In this document: positions 23,001-28,778 of the stretch, piece by piece | Layout: each line of letters opens with the position of its first letter | Position numbering within the stretch: position 1 is the first letter of the stretch | NCBI GenBank assembly: GCA_946540365.1 | Contig: CAMNIH010000001.1 | Span: 1-43,366, forward strand | Direction of reading: 5' to 3' | DNA length: 43,366 bases | Source of the DNA: an uncultured Bacteroidales bacterium | Lineage (GTDB): Bacteria; Bacteroidota; Bacteroidia; Bacteroidales; P3 | The notes under the pieces: model-generated | Seen by the model: the letters and a program-made list of their open reading frames with translations, nothing else | Databases searched by the model: none | What the model was told of the DNA's origin: nothing | Made by a program: the position numbers and the translations under genes

Positions 23001-25873
23001 ATGCCGGTCCCGAGTATCCTGTGCTCCATGTCACACGTGGTCATACCGACTCCCTCATCGTCGACCTCTCACCGCTCGATATGAATGAGCAGAACTTCCG
23101 TGTCCGTGCCACCGTGGCCATCGATTACAACCGCGACGGTCTCTTCACCAATTCTACCAGTTCTTGCCCTGAGGTTCTTGCCGATGCCGACCCGTTCTAT
23201 ATCGAAAGCCCCTACCGCATGCTGATCACCATCCCCGAGTGTGCATCGCTTGGCTACATGCGTATGAGGATCAAGATGATGGGCTACAACGATGAATCGG
23301 TGGAAGGCCATATCATGGACTTCATGCTCTTCGTCGATGACGAGAAGCCGACCACCGACTTGGCAGTCACCCAGATCGTCACTCCGCGCAACAGAATCCG
23401 TACAACGGCCGACTCTCTCCGTGTCAAATTCCGTGTCTTCAACTACGGTATGGATCCTATCAGTAACCCCACCTTCAGCTACTACTTCAGCCACCCGTCC
23501 GACGACTCCATCGTGGTGCAGCAGTTTGATTGGACAGGCACCATTGCTTCCAACAGCAGCGAGGTCATCAGCCTCCCCGCCACATTCCTTCGCGAGGGCA
23601 CTACCTCGTTTGCTGTGTGGCACAGCACGGCAGGAGATGTCAACACGGCCAACGACACCCTCCTCTACGAGTACCACCGGTTCCACGTCAGGATGGTCAC
23701 GCTGGTTGACGACTTCGAGGGCGAGGATATGTGGTATGCTCCTACGGGCTACAATGCGTACAGCCGCAACTACTGGCAGCGTGGCATGCCCAACAAGTCG
23801 CGCCTCGACACCACCTACTCCGGTGTCAACGCATGGGTCACCGACCTCAACAATAACATCGTCACGGGCAAGCGCGGCAATGTGAGTTACCTCTACAGCC
23901 CCGTCATCAACATGGCTCAGATCCGTCCCGACACCATCTTCATACGCCTCCGTCGCAATCTCACCAGCGGCAGCGCCCTCCATCTCGAGTTTATCAACTC
24001 GCAGGGCAAGTGGGTCAAGGCCGACGATCCGTTCGGCACGGTCACGACGTGGTACAACGATGTCGAGAATCAGGTCTTCAACGGTACCTCCACCACAGCC
24101 GAGGGCTATCGCCAGTACAGCATCAGCACCCGTGGTGCCGGTTTGGCTGTCGAGTTCCCCGAACGCCTCCAGTTCCGCTTTGTCTACACCACCCCGATGG
24201 GCAGCAGTGTCAACTCCGCCTTCGGCGAGGGATGTGCCATCGACAGCGTCGTCTTCGGCCGTGCCGACCGTGCCGTCGATGCAGGTGTGATCGCCATCAC
24301 CCAACCCAACAATCCGCAGTATGGCCGCACCTACTATCCCGAGGTCGTGGTGAAGAACTACGGTACCGACACACTCACCAGTGTCGTCGTCGCCTACACC
24401 CACTACGGAACCTATCTGCCCAAGGAGACCCCGATCACCTGCAGCATCCCGCCGCGCGAGGTCGATACCTTCGCTCTGACGACACCCTTTGTGGTTACCA
24501 GCGACTACCCCGACTCGTTCTACGTCACGGCCTACACCGTCCGCTCCGACGACCGCTATCTCGACAACGACACCACAGAGCGCCTGTTCTACCTCTCGCC
24601 CCTCGACAATGACATCAGCGCCGAGGCACTCCTTGCCCCGCTCGACCATGTCGTCGCCGGCGACACTGCCGTCAAGGTCACGCTCCGTATCCGCAACTTC
24701 GGCAACAACCCCATCACCGAAGCTACCGCTACCTATATCTTCAACGGAGTCAACCGTGTCGACGAGCATATCGACTTCATGCAGCTCCTGGGACGTCCCC
24801 TGCAGCCGCTCGAGTACTATAACTACACCTTCCAACAGAAACTCTACTCCACCATGGGTATCATGCGACTCACCGGTATCATCAAGAGCCCCAGCAACGA
24901 GTACATCTACAACGATACCGTCAGCAAACGGTTCGAGGGTATTATGTCCGTCACAGACATTGCCGCCTCGGCCATCTCGCTCTTGCCTCGCGGTGACAAT
25001 ATCTTCGTCAATCTCACCATCGAGAACCGTGGCGGACGTGGTGTCAACAACTTCGAGGTTGGCTATTGGTACGACGACGACACCGCCACGATGGTCCGCG
25101 AGACCTACTATCGTGCCGAGCCCTTGGCAGCACTCCAGACCGGCTACTACACCTTCACCACCACGCTTCCCAGCCGTTCGTCGGCCTACGAGTACATCTC
25201 GGCCTTTGTCCATGCCGAGGGCGACAACGACCCCGGCAACGACACCACCGATGTCCGTGTCGAACCCTTCATCGACCTCGAACTTCTCAAGGTGATCGTC
25301 GAGGAGAACTCCAACAACGACTGCCGCGTCTTCTTCCAGTTGCGCAACAACGGCAACCGAATGATGGACTCCCAGGTCAAGATGCGTACCGTGATCAACG
25401 GAGGCGACTCGCTCTCCACCAACATCTCACGCACCATCCAGGCCAACGAGACCTTCCATCTTGCCTTCAACCGCCGCATCCCCAAGTCGCCCACACGTCA
25501 GTATGTCGGCACCGGCTGGTTCGTCCCCATCGAGGGCGACATCAACCCGGACAACGACCAGACCAACATCGTCGAGGTGATCAACTATGCTGAGGGCACG
25601 CCCACCGTCAATGGTGACAACTTTGTTCTCGAGCAGAACTATCCCAACCCGTTCACTCAGCAGACCACCATCCCCTTCACCCTCCCCAATGCTGCTCAGG
25701 TCAACTTCTTCATCATGGACGCCATGGGCCATATCGTCCACCGCGACCAACGCTTCTTCCAGTCCGGCAACCAGTCCATCACCATCAACATGGACGACTA
25801 TGCCGCCGGTGTCTATTACTATGGAATCGAGGTCGACGGACAGCGCCAGATGCGCAAGATGATCCTCAAATAA
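14084..25873 (+). CDS. Giant multidomain T9SS cargo protein (3,929 residues)
   Basis: Predicted secreted or surface-attached protein. Start at 14084 gives a signal peptide (MKTKYLLLGAIFAIFGLSAQG). Approximate order: jelly-roll/MAM-like region 20-240; CARDB-like Ig module 545-658; parallel beta-helix 668-1096; CARDB-like 1106-1222; Ig-like and lamin-tail-like region 1223-1430; CARDB-like 1513-1616; unassigned region 1696-1885; CARDB-like 1900-2003; second beta-helix 2006-2462 (TIATDGTADYPSFGAAIDTL at its start); CARDB-like 2463-2573, 2582-2703 and 2810-2919; GEVED-like 2920-3085 (VAIDYNRDGLFTN); CARDB-like 3090-3200; second jelly-roll 3208-3394; four CARDB-like 3396-3840; type A sorting domain 3846-3929 (LEQNYPNPFTQQTTIPF.., ending MRKMILK). 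Twelve modules end in an NDT-like motif. No catalytic motif was seen; adhesion or matrix function is inference. The frame is open throughout; tilS follows 21 nt downstream. Confidence 0.93.
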   Translation: MKTKYLLLGAIFAIFGLSAQGQVYEMYSQGFESGEAVNYTVTPSSGLGFSTTIHMSGGERALKLTQLSSQDIEVVLDTIDFTQNTTLRYIALTFDHICRVPVNPNSDIQMATLYYKRANQSAWTLMTSQDYNQESGSSSTDFPANSAFTDNSYSNDPSSRNWRSTITPTVSNDQWHSERFDLDNVITPSVPVSERKLMIKLVLHYRTLPGTLDANNTAWWIDNIKVRASAERMRNPRIEMLDYPNVEYYPNSRGARLELKATTTVTGGINPDSVYVVYKIGSDATEHKMTMSPVPSVTGNYECRLPFGGYDTLMQFRCVVRDASGNANMSTFPAANNAWIAYRSVRGATTQAGVRTPNLEGTTNEIVTPFPADADHRAEYVYDSALLAEAGYGPGAITAVKFKLASNVASPWTRGRFQISMKNVSTSYLVEMVNNKYYFTSDYMRVVYDSALTIPTLSAGLEFTINLQDTFFYAGQDLVMQLTYDGNVDVTPISIKSLPTTTAKESMVTINLSAQYGYNTFNIGSTDFIQNVKPAVVFEESPIQPLLYDAGISELVDPNFTVPMTVRPGSLTVKMKNYGERPFTAARISYAIDDTLLGHYDWTGNLASNQETTVVIANSTINIPAGFHTLRVWVEDTLTASGQQYRDHEPYNDTSFSSFIVCDGPMGGVRNIGGSNANFNSIEEFLFSLSRCGIDDSLIVRLAPGSYPAFTMPTVTGLSDQHYIVFEALGNVRPILYADSMQSQTSIVDLTAVNNIRFRNVDFVRRNGVLTDMVTMGVASSNCQFEACRFIDSLPNPPASMRIAAMINSGYANNLLVDTCLFNGGRVGVDIKGEAPDIRSNGNVVRRSIFNNQYENAVKVENQDNIMIVSNEMYDVYSNSGYVVQLSECYGATRLEGNKLYTSHGAGAIGLSNVIGLDTAHAIVANNMMVGNDDGSANLMRSVFNLIQGTYVDVVYNSVKLTAPTRANTAAATFGGSGIDNCRFMNNIVVVLDNMNYALGYLPLASTTNYISNNVYYTNGATLNRKASSSYTTLTAWQMVVPEDTLSVVLNPNFLNGSLVDLRTYNRAIKGLAQPIASVTTDIFGTVRGDSVACPGAFEFSSLPYDFEIEQLISPALDTCKMPQSVELVVRMRNSGVNPYIPDSSGVLGIAYRINNGSTSTMTVSQVVPADDTVTIHTGQMLNMPSAAFADATYTLKVWDTFAGDPNRTNDTNVYTIISRYHPAAPNSDTVLIPYSTSTTFTPTAGVNTWQVYNSSSAPRRSSTLYWFADSLGNEPLHVGPSYTTGVLQFDDTFYVRQRRAMPIVRITQVELLRGNNAVGLTNPMPYWMVSTRKAALQLTNVGDATAYLEGDTLKTVSPNTSLHNKVYVFGNVKIEPGQSLVVQYAGNGVTDSSLTIRNGLTPSFAWNSKVAFVYIRDGVVEDALAIDPATTAATQWTSLGVPSYVWSGSGYQYTQNTAGLIRTSFNGGVGDWEESTAEAPMTLGVTNPSWIRYEDFGCEGDMAMMVVRVLDPPLVDLEVGTPVVPEGCDLGVEDVTVNIHNFGSDTVSNIVVNYCAGSDTVTENLTGVLLPFADTNYTFSTGLNMDFGMDSNVTVRVWVDAQTGDPLATNDTNQVVVFSSFTPSAPDTLADRIVPYATRDTVTIAPISGVVPVWYDADLNPVDTGYTHITDLLYANGTHALSYLAMNSTTGQVGTDVTVSSNTAFPNPYQPNNKYVKQQYIYTASDMRAAGVATGNITSISFYLDSIVGTLDSINFLNYKIGLGLTSDTAFLTTSGWQDVEMLFERDVYTLHNSDDHAWVNHTLASPFVWDGSSSVVVQVSYELASGINSGVKIAYSTKSGTTLHKASNSALSPSTTEFVGSGNKGNNRPNIQFNSLLYGCEGPMTPYNVTLIGMPAVDAAIFWPNGIDTVEYNSCDSINLSVNIRNQGSNDIDSATLYYYLDADAVDSTLVTDTIQGGHVATLSLFNKVMHPGRHSVTAIVKTPGDSITNNDTITTSFVVRFCGGTYTIATDGTADYPSFGAAIDTLNQVGIIGPVVFSVSTGTYTEQVVLNSVPGASDVNTISFVGQSDSVLLTASTSQQDNYVMLVDGASNLFLQSIRMEARPVANNVNYANVLVMQNDSNIHIDDCYFKVKGTIVNANASCIVLQGHVADLYLTGSVMDSGYYSLKSAGVEQGYSRFYITGNTFRNFASGGVNLRGLNKASIVDNEFRSGNSANNRGLIGLYLAETVDSMTISKNAIYLVDEKQGAKRGIQMENVAGTLLNPVFVVNNMIGTYGTDSKGLSPAKSAGIWIDSTSSYINVFFNSVRVRGSNVNANSSQNQLNAAADASYAFWCGNTPNNIQVINNVLSNFGYGYAYYVSAPNTVTTSNFNGYYTQSANPYYWVSARSSLAQLQMAGSDDANSVYLEPFFMANDNLHMLMTNFYGLGQYNPDVYDDFDGNIRAQVPGPTIGAQEMQRITHDMAVARIHSPELPISISNPNNIETDSVKVKVSFYNNGRSNENNIQWYAYIDGYESDTRTVTRNLGTFAPSQMKTDSVMMPTRLGIIDTQTVHVVLIAPTDTSLADNELTAPFYLAPAFNLTAMKMEASSSATPAGCKMYQTQISIQLKNDGSKPIPAGTTVKIGYHTELTNPTNVVVPTLPDTVEEMVTFENMLPIGSTITFTFDSLANLYPTNNYVNIKVRIRGWYNYQYDIVRTNDTTSATSNAQSPVKDSYYTPAPPTGYDTTLAYGTWGAVRADQENTRPIRWYRDSTAAPFYSPSQFNASRVWSNTPQYFHDSVYYLNCLSDKNCPSAFSPVTVTVAPRKNRDMAFEAILAPLGSRVYMENDTVRVRVANYGTTTQNNIPITYQLKRGSNIIQTVTDTVRQALAMDESCEFTFSTLLDIPTPTTAQTYSLNVWTDLTNDVTRRNDTIRTPHTFVSLPQSRYTDPSNFNGYPSAEYTRFDITRVSFSGIDFDIPPLNRAYSDMADYAGPEYPVLHVTRGHTDSLIVDLSPLDMNEQNFRVRATVAIDYNRDGLFTNSTSSCPEVLADADPFYIESPYRMLITIPECASLGYMRMRIKMMGYNDESVEGHIMDFMLFVDDEKPTTDLAVTQIVTPRNRIRTTADSLRVKFRVFNYGMDPISNPTFSYYFSHPSDDSIVVQQFDWTGTIASNSSEVISLPATFLREGTTSFAVWHSTAGDVNTANDTLLYEYHRFHVRMVTLVDDFEGEDMWYAPTGYNAYSRNYWQRGMPNKSRLDTTYSGVNAWVTDLNNNIVTGKRGNVSYLYSPVINMAQIRPDTIFIRLRRNLTSGSALHLEFINSQGKWVKADDPFGTVTTWYNDVENQVFNGTSTTAEGYRQYSISTRGAGLAVEFPERLQFRFVYTTPMGSSVNSAFGEGCAIDSVVFGRADRAVDAGVIAITQPNNPQYGRTYYPEVVVKNYGTDTLTSVVVAYTHYGTYLPKETPITCSIPPREVDTFALTTPFVVTSDYPDSFYVTAYTVRSDDRYLDNDTTERLFYLSPLDNDISAEALLAPLDHVVAGDTAVKVTLRIRNFGNNPITEATATYIFNGVNRVDEHIDFMQLLGRPLQPLEYYNYTFQQKLYSTMGIMRLTGIIKSPSNEYIYNDTVSKRFEGIMSVTDIAASAISLLPRGDNIFVNLTIENRGGRGVNNFEVGYWYDDDTATMVRETYYRAEPLAALQTGYYTFTTTLPSRSSAYEYISAFVHAEGDNDPGNDTTDVRVEPFIDLELLKVIVEENSNNDCRVFFQLRNNGNRMMDSQVKMRTVINGGDSLSTNISRTIQANETFHLAFNRRIPKSPTRQYVGTGWFVPIEGDINPDNDQTNIVEVINYAEGTPTVNGDNFVLEQNYPNPFTQQTTIPFTLPNAAQVNFFIMDAMGHIVHRDQRFFQSGNQSITINMDDYAAGVYYYGIEVDGQRQMRKMILK

Positions 25874-25894
25874 CAGAACCGCCTCCCAATCCGC

Positions 25895-27229
25895 ATGAAG
25901 AGCTATATCGAGCGCTTCAAGGACTATGTAGCAATGCAGCACCTCTTTGCCCCCGGGCAGCAGGTGCTGCTTGCTGTCAGCGGCGGCCGCGACTCCGTGT
26001 GCCTTGCCCATCTCATGAAGCTGGCGGGCTTCTCGTTCGCCATCGCCCATGTCAACTTCCATCTCCGGGGCGACGAGAGCCAACGCGACCAGCGCTTCGT
26101 GCAGCAACTCGCCGACCGGCTTCGCTGCGAGTGCCATCTTGCCTCGTTCGACACACGCACCTATGCCGCCTCCCATCATCTCGGCGTCGAGGAGGCTGCC
26201 CGTCGGCTGCGCTACTCCTTCTTCGCCACGCTCTGCCGCGAGAAGGGCTACGACTGCGTGGCCACCGCCCACCATCGCGATGATTCGGTCGAAACCTTCT
26301 TCCTCAATCTCTTCCGTGGCACCGGCATCGCCGGCCTCCACGGCATCAGACCCCGCATGAGCACCTCCGAGTGGGGTTCCACGCCGCTGTTGGTTGTCCG
26401 TCCCATGCTTTGCTTCTCACGCGCCGATATCGATGCCATCGTGGCCCTTCAGGGCTACCCCTACGTCGACGATGCGACCAACGCCAGCCTCCAGCCCCGC
26501 CGCAACCAGATCCGTCTCCAGCTCATGCCCCTCCTCCGCCAGCTCTATCCGGCCGTCGACCAGACCATGCTTTCCAATATGCACCGTCTGGCTGAGGCCG
26601 AGATGCTCTTCGACTATGCCGTCGACAGCCTACGCCGCGACCTCGTTCGTCCCGTCGCCCGGCGGCTGCCGACCTATCCCGGCGACCTTCAGGCTATCGA
26701 CCTCGACCGTGTCCCCGCCCCGCAGCACACCATCCTCCACGAGTTGCTTGCCCCCTTTGGCGCCAACGACGACGTGGTTCGCTGCCTGCTTGACGGCCCT
26801 CATGCCACGGGCACCCTCTTCACCACATCCACCCACCACCTCCTTGTCGACCGCGGACGGCTCCTCATCGGGCGGCGCCTGGAACCGGTCCAGCCGTCGA
26901 TCCACATCGGCTCCGAGCCCGTGTCGGTCCGGGACTCCTACCGCACGTCCGACACTGAGATCCTGGTCGACGCCGATCGCGCGGCGCAACCCTTCGCTCT
27001 CCGCCGCTGGCAACCCGGCGACCGCATCTGCCCCTTCGGACTCGATGTCCACCGCAAGGTGAGCGATGTGCTGAAAGATAAAAAAATCAACCTGATCGAA
27101 AAGCAGCACCTCTGGCTTCTCGTCGATGCCAAAGGTACTGTAGTCTGGGCGGTGGGCCTCTGTGCCGACAATCGCTTTCGTGTCACCGCCGACACCCGCC
27201 GTCTGCTTCGCCTCGCCCTCAAGGCATGA
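25895..27229 (+). CDS. tilS: tRNA(Ile)-lysidine synthase
   Basis: Essential enzyme, 444 residues, that uses ATP and lysine to convert C34 of the AUA-reading tRNA-Ile to lysidine. The PP-loop motif SGGRDS is at residues 29-34. Downstream blocks are typical: AHVNFHLRGDES, LGVEEAARRLRYSFF, VATAHHRDDSVETFFLNLFRGTG and RRNQIRLQLMPLL. The C-terminal TilS substrate-binding domain is present (RRWQPGDRICPFG.., KVSDVLKDKKINLIEK.., VVWAVGLCADNRFRV). It lies 21 nt after the giant cargo gene with no terminator between, so it may be read from the same transcript. Its 3' end overlaps the convergent plug gene by 11 nt. Confidence 0.95.
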   Translation: MKSYIERFKDYVAMQHLFAPGQQVLLAVSGGRDSVCLAHLMKLAGFSFAIAHVNFHLRGDESQRDQRFVQQLADRLRCECHLASFDTRTYAASHHLGVEEAARRLRYSFFATLCREKGYDCVATAHHRDDSVETFFLNLFRGTGIAGLHGIRPRMSTSEWGSTPLLVVRPMLCFSRADIDAIVALQGYPYVDDATNASLQPRRNQIRLQLMPLLRQLYPAVDQTMLSNMHRLAEAEMLFDYAVDSLRRDLVRPVARRLPTYPGDLQAIDLDRVPAPQHTILHELLAPFGANDDVVRCLLDGPHATGTLFTTSTHHLLVDRGRLLIGRRLEPVQPSIHIGSEPVSVRDSYRTSDTEILVDADRAAQPFALRRWQPGDRICPFGLDVHRKVSDVLKDKKINLIEKQHLWLLVDAKGTVVWAVGLCADNRFRVTADTRRLLRLALKA

Positions 27230-28472
27230 CCCGCGTCACCGCCAGCAGGCGGTCGCCGCGGTCGGTCGGCGAGTGACGGTACACAAACACCGTGTATCGG
27301 TTCGGCGTCTCGCGGTGGTCACCCTCCAAGGGCGCCGTCAGCGAGCGTCCCGCCAGTTCATCGTATTTTCCCCCAGCCACCAGCAGCTGGTAGGCGTAGT
27401 AGCCCTGTTTCAGCAGCAGGCGCTTGCTGTAGGCCCGGTGTTCGGCATCGTAGTCCATCCGGCTGGCCGAATCCATCCGCCACCCCGTCAGCTCGCCCAC
27501 GATGTACACGCTCCCCTCCAGCATCGGTTGCGCCATCGGCAGGCTGAAGTTCACCCATGCATATTCCGCTTCCAGGGCTGTCTGGCTGCGGTCCCACACG
27601 TTCACCTTCATCCCGCCGTTGAGGGTCGTCTCGCTCAGGTAGTGCTTCCGCGAGCGGTCCTCCTCGGGGCGCAGCAGCACAAACACCTCGCCGCCGTATT
27701 CCTCCGTCCGCACCACGTTGTACATCGGCGACCACAGGTTGCTGCAGTCGAAGTATCGGAACGTGTTGCCGCCGTAGAACACATTCTCCTGCCGGTGGCG
27801 GTAGCACAGCGCCCCGCCGTCGTAGCCGCTGAAGGTGAGCCAGCGTGCGTTGTCTGTACGCCCGTTCTGCTGCACCCACACCTCGGTCCATTCGGGCCGC
27901 ACGGGTTCGCCGCCTGTGATGCCCTCCACGCGCACATCCACCTCCTGCCTCCGCTCCAGCTCCACGCCGTCGTATGCACGGCCCACCGTTGCCGCCACTG
28001 CCGCCGACTGTTCGCTCACGCAGAAGCGCCGCCTCAGCAGCAGCTCGTCGCCCTCCTCCGTGCGCACCTCTGCCACGTAGTTGCCCGACTGGGTGAACTC
28101 CATGTATTGGCCGCCGAGGGTGAGCCGGTAGTGTACGTAGTCGCGGCGCGTGGTGAACGAGAAATCGTATTCCTCCACGCGCCCTTCGGCAAAGCCCGAC
28201 ACGCATTCGTAGTCCTCCATCTCGTCGCGGTTCCAGTTGCGGTCGCAGTGCATCACCCTCCAGCGCAGATCCTCGGCTTCGGCGCCCAAAATGTCGAATT
28301 CCAGCACCAGCGATCCCCGCTGGCCCAGCACCAGCACCGGGAAATCGTGTTCCGCCCCGCTGCGGTAGAGCAGCACCGTCTTCACGTCGCCACGGCACAC
28401 CGTGTCGCTGATCGTGGCGCCTATGGGGTTGAATGTCAGTAGTATCAATATTGCGGTCAGGATTCTTTTCAT
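27219..28472 (-). CDS. Type IX secretion system plug protein (former DUF5103)
   Basis: A 417-residue exported protein with signal peptide MKRILTAILILLTFNPIGA. The sequence matches the family first called DUF5103 and later renamed T9SS plug, which closes the periplasmic mouth of the SprA translocon. Visible family traits are the LLYRSGAEHDFPVLVLGQRGSLVLEFDIL start, a repeated Tyr/Trp-rich beta-sandwich pattern (YRLTLGGQYMEFTQSGNYVAEV), VFYGGNTFRYFDCSNLWSP, and a final YIVGELTGWRMDSASRMDYD.. AYSKRLLLKQGYYAYQLL domain. Assignment rests on recollection of this pattern. Two overlapping -7-like boxes end at most 12 nt before the ATG, so its mRNA has almost no leader. The second palindrome lies 80 nt upstream. 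Confidence 0.82.
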   Translation of the reverse strand: MKRILTAILILLTFNPIGATISDTVCRGDVKTVLLYRSGAEHDFPVLVLGQRGSLVLEFDILGAEAEDLRWRVMHCDRNWNRDEMEDYECVSGFAEGRVEEYDFSFTTRRDYVHYRLTLGGQYMEFTQSGNYVAEVRTEEGDELLLRRRFCVSEQSAAVAATVGRAYDGVELERRQEVDVRVEGITGGEPVRPEWTEVWVQQNGRTDNARWLTFSGYDGGALCYRHRQENVFYGGNTFRYFDCSNLWSPMYNVVRTEEYGGEVFVLLRPEEDRSRKHYLSETTLNGGMKVNVWDRSQTALEAEYAWVNFSLPMAQPMLEGSVYIVGELTGWRMDSASRMDYDAEHRAYSKRLLLKQGYYAYQLLVAGGKYDELAGRSLTAPLEGDHRETPNRYTVFVYRHSPTDRGDRLLAVTRVMP

Positions 28473-28476
28473 GCTG

Positions 28477-28492
28477 CAAAGATACAAAAATA
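28477..28492 (-). promoter_or_regulatory. Tandem -7 boxes of the plug gene
   Basis: On the minus strand, TATTTTTG (28492-28485) is followed directly by TATCTTTG (28484-28477), both fitting TAnnTTTG. The ATG begins at 28472. Depending on which box is used, the leader is about 0-8 nt. I see no TTTG at the expected -33 position. Confidence 0.55.
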
Positions 28493-28552
28493 TTTCTATC
28501 CCTGCAGTTTCGACATTTTGAATATCCCTGCGGCATGGATGAGCAGGTATCA

Positions 28553-28660
28553 ACTCTACCTTTTCTTCAGTCGTTCTTCAGTCGTTCTTCAGTCGTTCTT
28601 CAGTGATCACTGAAGAACGACTGAAGAACGACTGAAGAACGACTGAAGAAAAGGTAGAGT
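28553..28660. repeat. 108-bp perfect palindrome of 11-bp repeats, copy 2
   Basis: Two 54-bp arms with no spacer, centred at 28606/28607 (TGATCA). From the outside in, each arm is ACTCTACC, TT, three TTCTTCAGTCG units and a TTCTTCAGTGA unit. The first 100 bp equal 6317-6416. It fills the middle of the 306-bp gap between the divergent plug gene (28472) and miaB (28779); the rest of that gap holds only their -7 boxes and a CCTTG..TCAGGGTAT segment (28666-28679) that also flanks copy 1. Confidence 0.97.
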
Positions 28661-28750
28661 CATCCCCTTGTCAGGGTATGGTCAGGCAGGGTGGATGGCG
28701 TTTTTTGCATGGTTTGTGGTTTTGTTGGTCTGTATGTCGAAAATAAATCG

Positions 28751-28758
28751 TATCTTTG
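28751..28758 (+). promoter_or_regulatory. -7 promoter box of miaB
   Basis: TATCTTTG, a full match to TAnnTTTG, 20 nt before the miaB ATG. The -33 element is poor: the nearest TTTG (28721-28724) is 26 nt away. Confidence 0.55.
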
Positions 28759-28778
28759 CATTTTATTTTGAGAGCTTC

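Noticed and set aside
28553..28660. The palindrome as an ordinary intrinsic terminator
   Set aside because: It lies upstream of genes on both sides, not downstream of any. It has only a two-T/two-A extension at the arm base and no loop.
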